The notes beneath the pieces were generated by a model. The model saw nothing but the letters and a program-made list of their open reading frames with translations, was not told the DNA's origin and did not search any database. From an uncultured Desulfotomaculum sp. (GTDB taxonomy: Bacteria; Bacillota; Desulfotomaculia; Desulfotomaculales; Desulfotomaculaceae): a stretch of 46,400 nt of DNA. How positions within the stretch are numbered: position 1 is the stretch's first letter; each line of letters begins with the position of its first letter. The translations under genes were made by a program, and so were the position numbers. Shown in pieces: positions 31,479 through 41,023 of the stretch. The DNA is taken from assembly GCA_946411205.1 (NCBI GenBank), contig CAMKDG010000013.1, positions 1 through 46,400 of the forward strand. The letters run 5' to 3'.

Positions 31479-33455
31479 CTATGAGCAGCAGCCGCAACTG
31501 CAACCGCACTTGGCCTTAATCGAGTCTATTACATTGTCCTCGGTAACATGGAGGATCTCGTTATTTACCTTAACAGAGATACCCTCACCACAGCTTTCCA
31601 AGCAGAAAGCTCCTTTTACCTTAACGGGTAGGTTAGCCAGTTTTTCGACGATGGCTAGGGAACCTTTCTTCAGGCAGCCTTCACCCAAACAAACCGTAAT
31701 TTCCGGACCTTCGCCATCCTTAATAACGATTTCGTTACCGGCGATACGTTTTTTCGCTTGGTAATGAGTGTGAAGGTCGTGGTGAGTCTCATGGTTGCAG
31801 CAACCGTTCCAGTATTTTTCAAAAATCTTGTCAAGATCTTCGTTATCTTGAGCTTTGTGCAGAACCAACTTTGAATCAATATTGTAGATTTCCTTGGCTC
31901 TGGCTAACCGATGTTCGCTATTATTTTGGAAGGGCTGTCCGCCACCACCTACACAACCACCGGGACAAGCCATGATTTCAACAGCATGAACATTCAATTC
32001 ACCGGATTGAATCTTTTCAATCAGTGCTTCAGCAGCAGCTAAACCATTGGCCACGGCCAAGGTTAATTTGTTGTCACCTACGTTGATGCTGGCTATCTTG
32101 GTATCTTCCATACCACGAGTAAATTCTACATCAACCCGTCCCTCAGCATTGAGAAGCTTACCCGCAACATAACGAACTACCGATTCCATTACGCCGCCAG
32201 TGGCACCGAAGAGAACACCGGAACCGGTGGCTTGCTCCATCGGTTGATCAAACCTAGAGTCTTCTAAATTTTTGAAAATGATACCGGCTTCCCGGAACAG
32301 ACGGGCTGTTTCCACGGTGGTTAACACAGCATCTACGTCATAGGAACCCTCAGTCATAAATTCAGGACGCTTGGCTTCATACTTCTTAGCGGTACAAGGC
32401 ATGATGGAGACGACAAATAGATCCTCCGGTGCAACGCCCAAGTCTTTGGCGTATTTCTTTTTCAATAAGGAACCGAACATCTGCTGAGGTGAACGGCAGG
32501 ATGAAAGATTATTCAGCAGCTCAGGATGGAATTGTTCGGCATATTTAACCCAACCAGGGCAACAGGAGGTAAAGAGGGGCAGGTTTTCTCCCTTCACCAA
32601 ACGACCCAGGAATTCATTAGACTCTTCAATGGTGGTCATATCGGCTGTGAATACGGTATCAAAAACCTTATCAAAGCCAACTTTTCGTAAAGCAGATACA
32701 ATTTTACCGGTAACTTCCACGGAACCAAGATCAAATTCTTCGCCTAGTGCAGCCCGGGGGGCGGGAGCAATCTGGCAGACGACGGTTTTCTTGGGATCGC
32801 GAATAGCAGACCAAACCTCTTGGATAGCAGAGGAATTAGAGGTTAAAGCACCACAAGGGCATACAGCAATGCACTGGCCGCAGTTAATACAGGCAGACTC
32901 AGAAAGAGGCTGGTCCATGGCTGCTACAATTTCAGTACGAGACCCACGGTTTTTGAAATCCCAAACGCCAATACCTTGCTTTTCTTTACAGACGCGTACA
33001 CAGAGTCCGCATAAAATACATTTATTAGGATCACGTACTACCGATAAGCTAGAAACATCTAAAGGTAGCATTTGGGCACGGTTGGGGTAACGCAACCGTT
33101 TGATACCATAGTCACTGGCATATTTTTGCAGTTTGCAGGCACCACTGGAATCACAGGTAGTGCATTCACGGTCGTGATTGGCCAGCAGTAACTCCAGAAC
33201 CATTTTACGTACTTTATTGACTTTTTCAGAATTTGTGTATACCACCATACCGTCTGCTGGAGCAGTGGAGCAAGAGGCCTGTATCCCCATCCGTTCAATC
33301 TCTACCACACATAAACGGCAGGCACCAACAATCGTTAATTCTGGGTGGTAGCAAAGGGTAGGAATATCAATACCAGCGTTGCGTGCCACGGCTAGAATAT
33401 TCTTTTCATCAGTAAAATCTATAAGTTGACCATTTATGGTTATTTTACCACTCAT
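31479..33455 (-). CDS. hydA: [FeFe]-hydrogenase catalytic subunit HydA, set 2, with C-terminal [2Fe-2S] domain
   Basis: A 658-residue paralogue of the gene at 26128. In order: [2Fe-2S] domain (CYHPELTIVGACRLC), His-Cys cluster (HDRECTTCDSSGAC), two [4Fe-4S] motifs (CILCGLCVRVC, CINCGQCIAVC), and the H-cluster domain with canonical L1 FTSCCPGW (C298, C299), L2 IMPCTAKKYEA and L3 MACPGGCVGGGGQP. About residues 583-645 form an extra thioredoxin-like [2Fe-2S] domain (C589, C594, C618, C622). The protein ends with a Cys-rich tail, KCGCSCGCCS. ATG 33455 is chosen; AAAGGGTG lies upstream, and the longer in-frame start would run into the intergenic SD region. It follows hydB by 31 bases. Confidence 0.92.
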   Translation of the reverse strand: MSGKITINGQLIDFTDEKNILAVARNAGIDIPTLCYHPELTIVGACRLCVVEIERMGIQASCSTAPADGMVVYTNSEKVNKVRKMVLELLLANHDRECTTCDSSGACKLQKYASDYGIKRLRYPNRAQMLPLDVSSLSVVRDPNKCILCGLCVRVCKEKQGIGVWDFKNRGSRTEIVAAMDQPLSESACINCGQCIAVCPCGALTSNSSAIQEVWSAIRDPKKTVVCQIAPAPRAALGEEFDLGSVEVTGKIVSALRKVGFDKVFDTVFTADMTTIEESNEFLGRLVKGENLPLFTSCCPGWVKYAEQFHPELLNNLSSCRSPQQMFGSLLKKKYAKDLGVAPEDLFVVSIMPCTAKKYEAKRPEFMTEGSYDVDAVLTTVETARLFREAGIIFKNLEDSRFDQPMEQATGSGVLFGATGGVMESVVRYVAGKLLNAEGRVDVEFTRGMEDTKIASINVGDNKLTLAVANGLAAAEALIEKIQSGELNVHAVEIMACPGGCVGGGGQPFQNNSEHRLARAKEIYNIDSKLVLHKAQDNEDLDKIFEKYWNGCCNHETHHDLHTHYQAKKRIAGNEIVIKDGEGPEITVCLGEGCLKKGSLAIVEKLANLPVKVKGAFCLESCGEGISVKVNNEILHVTEDNVIDSIKAKCGCSCGCCS

Positions 33456-33486
33456 CACGTCACACCCTTTCTCAGTATCTAAGCAT

Positions 33487-35367
33487 TTACCTGATAATGA
33501 TGGAGCCAAACTTGCATTTTTCCATGCAGGCACCACACTTCAGGCAAAGATCTACATTGATAACATGGGGCTGCTTTTTATCTCCGGTAATGGCATCAGC
33601 AGGACACACCCTGGAGCACACAGTACAGCCTTTGCATTTTTCCGGAACAATGTAATATTCTTTTAAGGCCTGACAGGCACCGGCAGGACATTTTTTGTCT
33701 CTGACGTGTGCAAGATATTCGTCACGGAAGTAACGGAGAGTGGTTAAAACCGGGTTAGGAGCGGTTTTACCAAGGCCGCAGAGGGAACCATCTTTGACGT
33801 TTTGTGCCAGTTCTGCCAACAAATCTAAATCGGACTCAGTTCCTTTACCCTCAGTAATTTTAGTCAAGAGGGCCAGCAGTTGTTTGGTACCTTCTCGGCA
33901 GGGGACACACTTACCGCAGGATTCATTCTGCACAAAGCCCATAAAGAACTTGGCAGTTTCTACCATACAAGTGTCATCACCCATTACTACCAAACCGCCG
34001 GAACCAATCATGGCACCAACCTTTAGGAGTTCATCATAATCCAAAGGTAAATCCAATTTATCTTCCGTTAAGCAACCGCCAGAAGGACCGCCGATTTGGA
34101 CAGACTTGTATTTTTTGCCTTCTCGCAAGCCACCACCGATATCAAAAACAATCTCCCGCAGGGTCATGCCCATGGGAACTTCTACTAAGCCGGTATTTTG
34201 AATTTGTCCGGCCAAGGCGAAGGTCTTGGTACCAGCACTACTGGGTGTACCAAAACCCTTAAACCAGCTAGCACCATTTAGAATAATGGCTGATAAGTTA
34301 GCCAAGGTCTCTACGTTATTAATAATGGTTGGACAAGCCCAAAGTCCTTTAACAGCAGGGAAGGGAGGACGGGGACGGGGCATACCGCGTTCACCTTCAA
34401 TGGAGGCGATCAGAGCAGTTTCCTCACCACAAACAAAGGCGCCGGCACCTTCTTTAATATTAATCTTGAAGTTAAAGTCAGTTCCCAGAACACCTTGGCC
34501 AAGCACACCAAGGGCCTCAGCATCAGCAATCGCTTTACGCATACGCTTAATAGCCAGAGGATACTCGGCGCGGGCATAGATATAACCTTCGTCAGCACCA
34601 ATGGCAAAGCCGGCGATCATCATACCTTCCAAAACAGAGTGTGGGTTACCTTCCATGACGGAACGATCCATAAAAGCACCCGGGTCACCCTCGTCTCCGT
34701 TACAGATAACGTATTTTTTCGGACCTGGTTGTGAGGCAGCAAAGGACCACTTACGTCCGGTGGGGAAACCACCGCCACCCCGACCGCGTAGGCCAGAATC
34801 TAAAACTTCCTTAACTACATCTTCCGGTTTCAATTCAAATAATATTTTAGCCATGGCTTGGTAGCCGCCATGAGCGATGTAATCATTGATATCATCAGGG
34901 TCAATACGACCACAATCTTTCAAAGTAACGCGCTGTTGGCGTTTATAAAAAGGAATTTCATCTTGGGTCTTAACAGACTCGCCAGTGGCAGGGTTGACAT
35001 AGAGTAAACGTTCCACGACAGAATCATTGGCAACAGAGGCTTCTATGATTTCTTCACAGTCAGACTCCTGAACTTTGCAATATAGTAAACCAGAGGGTTC
35101 AAAACGTACCAAGGGGCCCATCTGGCAAAAACCATGGCAACCACTGATATTAACGCCAATACCTTCATGGCTTACTTCTTCAACTAAATTAACCTCAGCC
35201 AGCAAACCTTTTTCGGCAATGAGCTTTTTCAGAGATTCATATACTTTTAAAGATCCATTGGCTACACAACCGGTACCGGCACAGACCAAGATGCGCATTT
35301 TTTCTTGATCCAGTGCAGCTTTGGCTTTTTTCTGCAGGCTTATTAATTCTTCACGTGATTTCAGCAT
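33487..35367 (-). CDS. hydB: NADH-binding hydrogenase subunit HydB, set 2 (NuoF-like, full length)
   Basis: 626 residues with all expected parts: N-terminal thioredoxin-like [2Fe-2S] domain (VCAGTGCVANGS, SGCHGFCQMGP), NuoF core (GLRGRGGGGFPTGRKW, CNGDEGDPGAFMDR), [4Fe-4S] motif ESCGKCVPCREGTKQL, and a C-terminal two-cluster ferredoxin domain (CKGCTVCSRVCP, CLKCGACMEKC). It binds NADH and FMN and is the likely site of flavin-based bifurcation in HydABC enzymes; this is family knowledge. SD AGGGGGGACC precedes the ATG. The gap to hydC is 13 bases. Confidence 0.93.
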   Translation of the reverse strand: MLKSREELISLQKKAKAALDQEKMRILVCAGTGCVANGSLKVYESLKKLIAEKGLLAEVNLVEEVSHEGIGVNISGCHGFCQMGPLVRFEPSGLLYCKVQESDCEEIIEASVANDSVVERLLYVNPATGESVKTQDEIPFYKRQQRVTLKDCGRIDPDDINDYIAHGGYQAMAKILFELKPEDVVKEVLDSGLRGRGGGGFPTGRKWSFAASQPGPKKYVICNGDEGDPGAFMDRSVMEGNPHSVLEGMMIAGFAIGADEGYIYARAEYPLAIKRMRKAIADAEALGVLGQGVLGTDFNFKINIKEGAGAFVCGEETALIASIEGERGMPRPRPPFPAVKGLWACPTIINNVETLANLSAIILNGASWFKGFGTPSSAGTKTFALAGQIQNTGLVEVPMGMTLREIVFDIGGGLREGKKYKSVQIGGPSGGCLTEDKLDLPLDYDELLKVGAMIGSGGLVVMGDDTCMVETAKFFMGFVQNESCGKCVPCREGTKQLLALLTKITEGKGTESDLDLLAELAQNVKDGSLCGLGKTAPNPVLTTLRYFRDEYLAHVRDKKCPAGACQALKEYYIVPEKCKGCTVCSRVCPADAITGDKKQPHVINVDLCLKCGACMEKCKFGSIIIR

Positions 35368-35380
35368 CTATGGTCCCCCC

Positions 35381-35872
35381 TTAGTTTTCACTGGCAGCGG
35401 ATGCCAATTTTTTAACAACTTCTAATATACCATCCGGTGTCATTTGCCCGTGAACTTCTTCATCGGCTACAACGACCGGAGCCAATCCGCATGCACCTAA
35501 GCAGGAGACAGTCTCAAGTGTAAACATTAAATCATCATCGGTTGGTTTGTCTGCAGACAAATTCAATTCCTTCCGCAAGCCCATCATAATAGGTTCAGAG
35601 CCCCGTACGTGACAGGCAGTTCCATCACATACACGAATTACGTATTTACCTTTGGGAATTAGCGAAAATTGAGCATAAAAAGTAGCCACACCTAGCACAG
35701 TGGCAGGAGAAACGCTCATAGCTGTGGCAATGTAAGTGAGTACCTCTTTGGGGAGGTAACCATATTCAGCTTGTGACTCTTGCAAAATAGCGATAAGATG
35801 AGAAACCTTACCTTCGTGTGAATCAATAATTTGTTGTAGTCTTAAAAATTTTATCTCTTTATTTTCCATCAT
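35381..35872 (-). CDS. hydC: Hydrogenase subunit HydC, set 2 (NuoE-like)
   Basis: A 163-residue NuoE-family [2Fe-2S] protein. Ligands lie in RVCDGTACHVRG (C-x4-C) and SCLGACGLAP (C-x3-C). The N-terminus has the usual LQESQAEYGYLPKEVL helix. Unlike the set 1 copy it has no Cys-rich N-terminal stretch. Two ATG codons lie side by side (35872 and 35869) after AAAGGGGGG, and either may be used. It is first gene of the second hydCBA operon and faces nadE across a long AT-rich gap. Confidence 0.9.
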   Translation of the reverse strand: MMENKEIKFLRLQQIIDSHEGKVSHLIAILQESQAEYGYLPKEVLTYIATAMSVSPATVLGVATFYAQFSLIPKGKYVIRVCDGTACHVRGSEPIMMGLRKELNLSADKPTDDDLMFTLETVSCLGACGLAPVVVADEEVHGQMTPDGILEVVKKLASAASEN

Positions 35873-36426
35873 AAACCCCCCTTTGGTGTAAAAAACCCTA
35901 ACTATCTAGTTAAAAACGTTTTGTGAGGAATTTCTTCAACCACCTCTTTTCATAGGATTAAAGTAAGAGAAGAAAGAATTATTCCATTTCCTTTTTATAT
36001 AATAATGCTATTTATAAAGCAAAAAAATATTTCGTTTATGAATTAACTTAATTAGCAATAGTGTTTAGATATCTAGACAATCAATTGGACAATAAAAATA
36101 GCTTTAGAAAAAAATAAAGACAGGCTATAATGGTAATAATGCTAGCAATTTAAAGAAAGTAAATGATAACTTCTTTAAATGATTTCTTGTTGCCTAAATT
36201 GTTTTTAAAGGTTAAACATTCTGAATATATTATAGGCTTGCAAATTATGGATTGTCAATTAAAGAATAGGAATTCTCGAAATAAACGTACAAAATTCTAT
36301 ACAAATTGAAACAATAGTATAACTATATTTACTAGTTTAAACAGTGTGGCAAATCAGAATATAATGAAAATTTATTTTATTAAAATATCTTTTGATTGTG
36401 AAGTTTTTCTCCATATTGCTTTGTGT
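35873..36426. other. AT-rich divergent intergenic region
   Basis: About 550 bases with no gene. It must hold the promoter of the second hydrogenase operon (minus). Short features seen: TAGATATCTA palindrome near 36066; GACAAT repeated around CAATTG near 36076-36092; TTGTGAGGAA near 35920, which has only one half of a Rex-like site (TTGTGA). None is convincing alone. No RNA gene or repeat copy is recognised. Confidence 0.4.
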
Positions 36427-36456
36427 TTGCACCGCAAGCTTAGGATATGATATGAT
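36427..36456 (+). promoter_or_regulatory. Possible promoter of nadE
   Basis: TTGCAC (36427-36432), an 18-base spacer and TATGAT (36451-36456), about 40 bases before the start codon. Confidence 0.4.
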
Positions 36457-36493
36457 AAATTTAACAATGGCCTAAGGGGGCTTGTCCAGAGTC

Positions 36494-37219
36494 ATGAAGG
36501 ATATAGCAGCTAAACTAACTCACTGGATTAAAGAAGAGATTGAAAAGGCAGGTGCCCAGGGTGCTGTAGTAGGTTTAAGCGGGGGGATTGATTCGGCTTG
36601 TGTTGCTGCATTATGCAAAAGAGCTTATCCAAATTCTGTACTAGGTGTAATTTTACCCTGTTATAGTAACCCGCAGGACGCTCAAGATGGCAGACTTGTT
36701 GCTGAGACCTTCTCAATACCCTATCAGGAAATTAACTTGGATCAACCCTTTGACTGGTTTGTTCATCGTTTTACAGGACAAGAATATGATGTTACTAGCT
36801 GTGAATTAACGATCGCCAATATTAAACCCAGATTAAGGATGCTTACGTTATATTTCTTGGCTGCTACAAACAACTATTTAGTTGTAGGTACCGAAAACAA
36901 AGCGGAACGTGTTGTTGGTCACTATACGAAGTATGGTGATGGCGGGGTGGATTTGAAGCCCCTTGCTAATTTGGTAAAGTTCCAGGTTAGAGAGCTAGCC
37001 AGGGAGTTGGGAGTTCCCCAGTGTATTATTGATAAGGCTCCCACCGCCGGATTATGGTTTGGTCATTGTGATGAACAGGAAATGGGCTTTTCCTATAAAG
37101 ATCTAGATCGTTATATACTGCATGGTGACGTAGCGGAGCCTGTGAAAAAAACAATCCAAACCCTGGAAAAGAAGAGAGAGCATAAAAGACATATGCCCCC
37201 CATTCCTCCAGAATTTTAA
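36494..37219 (+). CDS. nadE: NAD+ synthetase, ammonia-dependent
   Basis: Makes NAD+ from deamido-NAD+, ATP and ammonia. The protein has about 241 residues. The N-type ATP pyrophosphatase P-loop is VGLSGGIDSACVA; GTENKAERVVGHYTKYGDGG and KAPTAGLWFG are NadE signatures. There is no glutaminase domain, so it uses free ammonia. ATG 36494 gives the usual N-terminus (MKDIAAKLTHWI), although AAGGGGG is 13 bases away; an in-frame TTG at 36482 is nearer but too close. Single gene with its own terminator. Confidence 0.93.
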   Translation: MKDIAAKLTHWIKEEIEKAGAQGAVVGLSGGIDSACVAALCKRAYPNSVLGVILPCYSNPQDAQDGRLVAETFSIPYQEINLDQPFDWFVHRFTGQEYDVTSCELTIANIKPRLRMLTLYFLAATNNYLVVGTENKAERVVGHYTKYGDGGVDLKPLANLVKFQVRELARELGVPQCIIDKAPTAGLWFGHCDEQEMGFSYKDLDRYILHGDVAEPVKKTIQTLEKKREHKRHMPPIPPEF

Positions 37220-37238
37220 AGAATATTTTTGTACTACG

Positions 37239-37278
37239 AAGCTAGGTTTTGCCCATTGGGTTGAAACCAAGCTTTTTT
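37239..37278 (+). terminator. Terminator after nadE
   Basis: AAGCT-A-GGTTT (37239-37249) pairs with AAACC-A-AGCTT (37264-37274), followed by TTTT. Confidence 0.75.
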
Positions 37279-37312
37279 CGAGTTGTTTATCTTTACAGAA
37301 AGAGGGTTGGTT

Positions 37313-38044
37313 ATGTCCGGACATTCCAAGTGGGCCACCATCAAACGTAAGAAAGCGAAAGTAGATTCTCAAAGAGGCAAGGTTTTTACCAGAATATCTA
37401 AAGAGATTATTATTGCCGCTAGGAACGGTGGTGGTGACCCTGTCGGGAATATGAGGCTTAAGGCGGCCATTGAGAAAGCTAAGGTGGCAAACATCCCGAA
37501 TGATAATATTCAACGGGCCATCCAAAAGGGAGTTGGCGGTGGTGAAGGAGCCAACTTTGAGGAGTTTAGCTATGAAGGATATGGCCCAGGCGGGGTTGCT
37601 ATACTACTTCACGTTGCTACCGATAATCGTAACCGTACAGCCGGTGAGGTACGTCATATTCTCTCTAAACACGGAGGCAACCTAGGGGAAACAGGATGCG
37701 TCGGTTGGATGTTTAAGGAACAAGGTATGATTATTATTGATCGATCTGAAACCAAACTTAGCGAAGATGAGATGATGCTAACTGCTTTAGAAGCCGGTGC
37801 AGAGGATGTAAAGGTAGAAGAGGATAGTTTCGAGATTATCACGGAACCAGAGGAATTTGCTACGGTTAAAGCGGCCTTACTTGAGCAGGGTGTCCCCGTT
37901 GCTGATGCTGAAATCACCATGGTGCCCCAAACCACTGTAAAAGTACTGGGTGAAGAGGCAGAAAAAATGATAAAGATGATCGACTTATTGGAAGATAATG
38001 ATGATGTACAGGCGGTTTATACAAATTTTGAGCTAGAAGAATAG
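37313..38044 (+). CDS. yebC: YebC/PmpR-family protein
   Basis: A 243-residue member of the YebC family, known as a transcription regulator and, more recently, as a translation factor for difficult proline stretches. The N-terminus MSGHSKWATIKRKKAKVDSQ and the NPNDNIQRAI-type segment (IPNDNIQRAIQKG) are signatures. ATG 37313 starts exactly at the family N-terminus and has AGAGGG upstream. It lies next to ruvC, ruvA and ruvB, the common arrangement. A terminator follows at once. Confidence 0.95.
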   Translation: MSGHSKWATIKRKKAKVDSQRGKVFTRISKEIIIAARNGGGDPVGNMRLKAAIEKAKVANIPNDNIQRAIQKGVGGGEGANFEEFSYEGYGPGGVAILLHVATDNRNRTAGEVRHILSKHGGNLGETGCVGWMFKEQGMIIIDRSETKLSEDEMMLTALEAGAEDVKVEEDSFEIITEPEEFATVKAALLEQGVPVADAEITMVPQTTVKVLGEEAEKMIKMIDLLEDNDDVQAVYTNFELEE

Positions 38045-38052
38045 CGAAAGAG

Positions 38053-38090
38053 AGTGACGCAAAAATGTTTTTTTGTGTCACTTCTTTTTT
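38053..38090 (+). terminator. Terminator after yebC
   Basis: AGTGACGCAAAA (38053-38064) pairs with TTTTGTGTCACT (38071-38082), one G-U pair, followed by TCTTTTTT. Confidence 0.85.
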
Positions 38091-38159
38091 AGCGATGGGC
38101 CTTTGGTGAATATTCCTTTTTGCTTATGGCAATACTAACCAGTTAAAGGAGTGGTTAGT

Positions 38160-38762
38160 ATGAATAAGAAAATAACCTGGAGTTTGGCTATTCTGGTAGT
38201 GCTTATTTTAGTAGGAGTGGGTTTTATCAGCAATTCCGGTATGTTTAACAATTCAACGATTCTACAAGCAATAGCACAACAACCTGGCTCTGATATTTTT
38301 CAAGATGTGGTGATTAGGGAGGAACGGGTATATGTCTGTGGCGATGTACAAGAGGTGGCCAGAAGAACGGCTGGTTCCTTAAATATCAAAACAGAGCAGG
38401 GATTAAATAATCACTATGCAACTAAAGGCTATTCAGTAGTAAGACTTAAAAATGATTTTTTAGCCCAGACCAAAGTGAATGATTTTTGCAATTATCACAG
38501 TTCCTTCCGGCATTTTGGGATACAAAATAATAAATTGGCTATCTTTCAGGGGCCCCTTGGTTATAATCAAAAATTAATCTTTATAGAAGAGAACATTGAC
38601 ATCAATACTTTACAGCCTACTTTTCAGGTAAAACTTCAGCAAGCCATGGATTTTTTTCAAATGAATCCCGAAACCCAAGCTAAGTTGCGGTATGAACTGG
38701 AATTTTCCAGCGAGGATGGTTTAAATGCTGCCTTAGAAAATTTGGATGAACTACAAGAATAG
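38160..38762 (+). CDS. BofC C-terminal-domain-like secreted or membrane-anchored protein
   Basis: A 200-residue protein with one N-terminal hydrophobic helix (about residues 6-25, a signal anchor). The extracytoplasmic C-terminal part (FGIQNNKLAIFQGPLGYNQK and the following helical segment) resembles the C-terminal domain of BofC, an intermembrane inhibitor of the SpoIVB sporulation protease. The similarity is moderate and the N-terminal BofC part is not clear. Genes of this kind often lie between yebC and ruvC in spore formers. ATG 38160 is chosen because AAAGGAG lies 8 bases upstream. Confidence 0.6.
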   Translation: MNKKITWSLAILVVLILVGVGFISNSGMFNNSTILQAIAQQPGSDIFQDVVIREERVYVCGDVQEVARRTAGSLNIKTEQGLNNHYATKGYSVVRLKNDFLAQTKVNDFCNYHSSFRHFGIQNNKLAIFQGPLGYNQKLIFIEENIDINTLQPTFQVKLQQAMDFFQMNPETQAKLRYELEFSSEDGLNAALENLDELQE

Positions 38763-38836
38763 ACTTGCCAAATTATTCCCAACAGAACAGCAGTTTGTAG
38801 TATAATGTTTCCAGTAAAATAAACTGGGGGCATAAT

Positions 38837-39328
38837 ATGATCATTCTCGGAATTGACCCAGGCACCGCCATTACCGGCTATGGGGTGGTGGAAGCTAAGG
38901 GTAATAGTTATAAATCTATTGCTTACCATTGTCTAAGGACAGGCCCGGAATTACCGTTAGCCGTACGGCTAAAATATCTCTATCAGGGACTTATGGAGGT
39001 AATTACTCAATATAAGCCCGATTGCATGGCTATAGAAGAGTTGTTTTTTAATAAAAATGCCCGGACTGCGCTGGCGGTGGGTCACGCCAGGGGTATTGCT
39101 ATGTTGGCAGGGGCCAACACCGGTTTGCCGGTAGCAGAATATACGCCTTTGCAGGTTAAACAAGCAGTAACGGGGTATGGTAAGGCAGAAAAACTACAGG
39201 TACAGTTTATGGTTAAGACTCTTTTGGCTTTGCAGGAGATTCCTAAACCTGACGATGTGGCAGATGCTTTGGCAGTTGCTATTTGCCATGCCCACTGGAG
39301 TTCATCACCAGGAGGTCGAATAAAGTGA
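38837..39328 (+). CDS. ruvC: Holliday junction endonuclease RuvC
   Basis: Cuts Holliday junctions during recombination repair. 163 residues, RNase H fold. Acidic catalytic residues are visible: D7 in [14 protein letters not shown]67 in [14 protein letters not shown], and D139/D140 and D143 in [16 protein letters not shown] with GGGGGC upstream; a TATAAT at 38801 may be its -10 box. The stop overlaps the GTG of ruvA by 4 bases. Confidence 0.95.
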   Translation: MIILGIDPGTAITGYGVVEAKGNSYKSIAYHCLRTGPELPLAVRLKYLYQGLMEVITQYKPDCMAIEELFFNKNARTALAVGHARGIAMLAGANTGLPVAEYTPLQVKQAVTGYGKAEKLQVQFMVKTLLALQEIPKPDDVADALAVAICHAHWSSSPGGRIK

Positions 39329-39921
39329 TTGCCTATATTAAAGGAAGTCTAGCAACTTCGGGTGCAGGCTGGGCTGTGATTGATGTAAATGGGATTGGCT
39401 ATCAAATGCAAGTTCCTTTGTCAACCCCAATGCCTGGTTCTGGTCAAGAGATTAAATTACTTACTTACATGGCAGTGAGGGAAGATGGTATTCAATTATA
39501 TGGCTTTTCTGACGAAGACCACCGGGATTGTTTTTTGGCCTTACTAGACGTGGCTGGAGTAGGCCCGAAAGTAGCATTGGCTGTCCTTTCTTGTCTAGCT
39601 CCTAATCGTCTTCGGTCCATAATTATGGAAAATGATGTTAACCAACTGGTGAAAGTGCCCGGTGTTGGGAAAAAAACAGCTCAGCGAATCTTATTAGAAT
39701 TAAAAGATAAGCTAAAGGGTTCGATTATTGTGCCCCCAGGGGACGTGGCAGAAATGTCTGTCCAGGGAGGAGCGGGTGATGCTCTGGCTGCTTTGGTGAC
39801 ATTGGGATATTCTCAATCTGAAGCCAGAGAAGCCATCACCAAAGTACAACATAAAAATTCCCAGCAGGATGTTTCTGGACTTATTAAATTGGCCCTCAAG
39901 GAATTAACTCCATTAAAGTAA
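39325..39921 (+). CDS. ruvA: Holliday junction branch-migration protein RuvA
   Basis: Binds the four-way junction and loads RuvB. 198 residues with an N-terminal OB fold ([19 protein letters not shown]), two helix-hairpin-helix motifs ([16 protein letters not shown] and [16 protein letters not shown]), and the RuvB-binding domain III at the C-terminus ([19 protein letters not shown]). GTG 39325 is the start, with GGAGGTCG upstream; it overlaps the ruvC stop. The gap to ruvB is 13 bases. Confidence 0.95.
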   Translation: MIAYIKGSLATSGAGWAVIDVNGIGYQMQVPLSTPMPGSGQEIKLLTYMAVREDGIQLYGFSDEDHRDCFLALLDVAGVGPKVALAVLSCLAPNRLRSIIMENDVNQLVKVPGVGKKTAQRILLELKDKLKGSIIVPPGDVAEMSVQGGAGDALAALVTLGYSQSEAREAITKVQHKNSQQDVSGLIKLALKELTPLK

Positions 39922-39934
39922 ACCGGAGGTTACT

Positions 39935-40969
39935 ATGACGGAAAGACTGGTAGCGGCTGTCATACAAAATGAGGATAACGACTTGGAAACCAGCCTGCGT
40001 CCTAAGAAATTAAATGAATATATTGGTCAACAAAAGGCGAAGGAGACTATTTCCATCTTTATTGAAGCAGCTCGGCAAAGGCGAGAGCCTTTGGATCATG
40101 TGCTGCTCTTTGGACCACCAGGTCTGGGAAAAACTACCCTTAGCAATATCATAGCCAATGAAATGGGAGTAAACATACGAACCACTTCCGGGCCAGCCAT
40201 TGAGCGTCAAGGGGATTTAGCGGCCATTTTAACCAATCTTTCTGAGGGCGACGTGCTGTTTATTGATGAAATCCATCGTTTAAGCAGAGCGGTGGAAGAG
40301 ATTTTATATCCTGCTATGGAAGATTTTGCCCTGGACATTGTCTTGGGCAAAGGTCCCGGTGCCCGTTCCATTCGATTGGATTTGCCTAAATTCACCCTAA
40401 TTGGTGCTACCACCCGAGCTGGTATGTTGGCTTCACCGCTGAGAGATCGCTTTGGTATCATCAGTCGACTGGAATTCTATCAACCTGAGGATTTAACAAG
40501 GATTATTCTCCGAGCGGCTACTATTCTTACTGTTACCATGGATCCATCCGGAGCTGAAGAAATTGCCCGACGTTCCCGTGGTACTCCCAGAATAGCCAAT
40601 CGTCTATTAAAACGTGTGCGGGATTTTGCTCAGGTAAGGGCACAGGGGGAGATTACTTCTGATGTAGCTGCCAAGGCCTTGGAGTTTTTTGAGGTAGATC
40701 CTTTAGGCTTGGATCATTCTGACCGCACATTATTGCTGGCTGTCATTGAAAAGTTTAATGGCGGCCCAGTGGGATTAGATACCATAGCTGCTGCCATTAG
40801 TGAAGAAACCGAGACTGTGGAAGATGTACTGGAGCCTTTTTTAATGCAGCTGGGATTTCTCAGTCGAACCCCCAGGGGCAGAATTGTAACGCCTGCGGCC
40901 TATAAACACTTGGGTATCCCCATTAAAGTGGAAGAGGCCGGTAAACAGGAACAGGAAACCTTATTTTAA
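39935..40969 (+). CDS. ruvB: Holliday junction helicase RuvB
   Basis: The AAA+ motor for branch migration, 344 residues, standard length. Walker A is [12 protein letters not shown], Walker [10 protein letters not shown], sensor 1 [10 protein letters not shown] and the arginine region SPLRDRFG. The C-terminal winged helix ends with [30 protein letters not shown] precedes ATG. It is last gene of ruvCAB. Confidence 0.96.
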   Translation: MTERLVAAVIQNEDNDLETSLRPKKLNEYIGQQKAKETISIFIEAARQRREPLDHVLLFGPPGLGKTTLSNIIANEMGVNIRTTSGPAIERQGDLAAILTNLSEGDVLFIDEIHRLSRAVEEILYPAMEDFALDIVLGKGPGARSIRLDLPKFTLIGATTRAGMLASPLRDRFGIISRLEFYQPEDLTRIILRAATILTVTMDPSGAEEIARRSRGTPRIANRLLKRVRDFAQVRAQGEITSDVAAKALEFFEVDPLGLDHSDRTLLLAVIEKFNGGPVGLDTIAAAISEETETVEDVLEPFLMQLGFLSRTPRGRIVTPAAYKHLGIPIKVEEAGKQEQETLF

Positions 40970-40976
40970 TGGTCTA

Positions 40977-40985
40977 TGGTATAAT
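40977..40985 (+). promoter_or_regulatory. Extended -10 promoter element
   Basis: TGGTATAAT, an exact extended -10, lies just after the ruvB stop and about 38 bases before the heptad-repeat gene. It resembles the element at 19115-19123. Confidence 0.5.
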
Positions 40986-41023
40986 CAGGTAAACTGGGTA
41001 ATGCTTTTAAGGGGGATTTTTTG

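Noticed and set aside
35912..35935. Rex operator upstream of the second hydrogenase operon
   Set aside because: Only the TTGTGA half is present; the second half does not match TCACAA.
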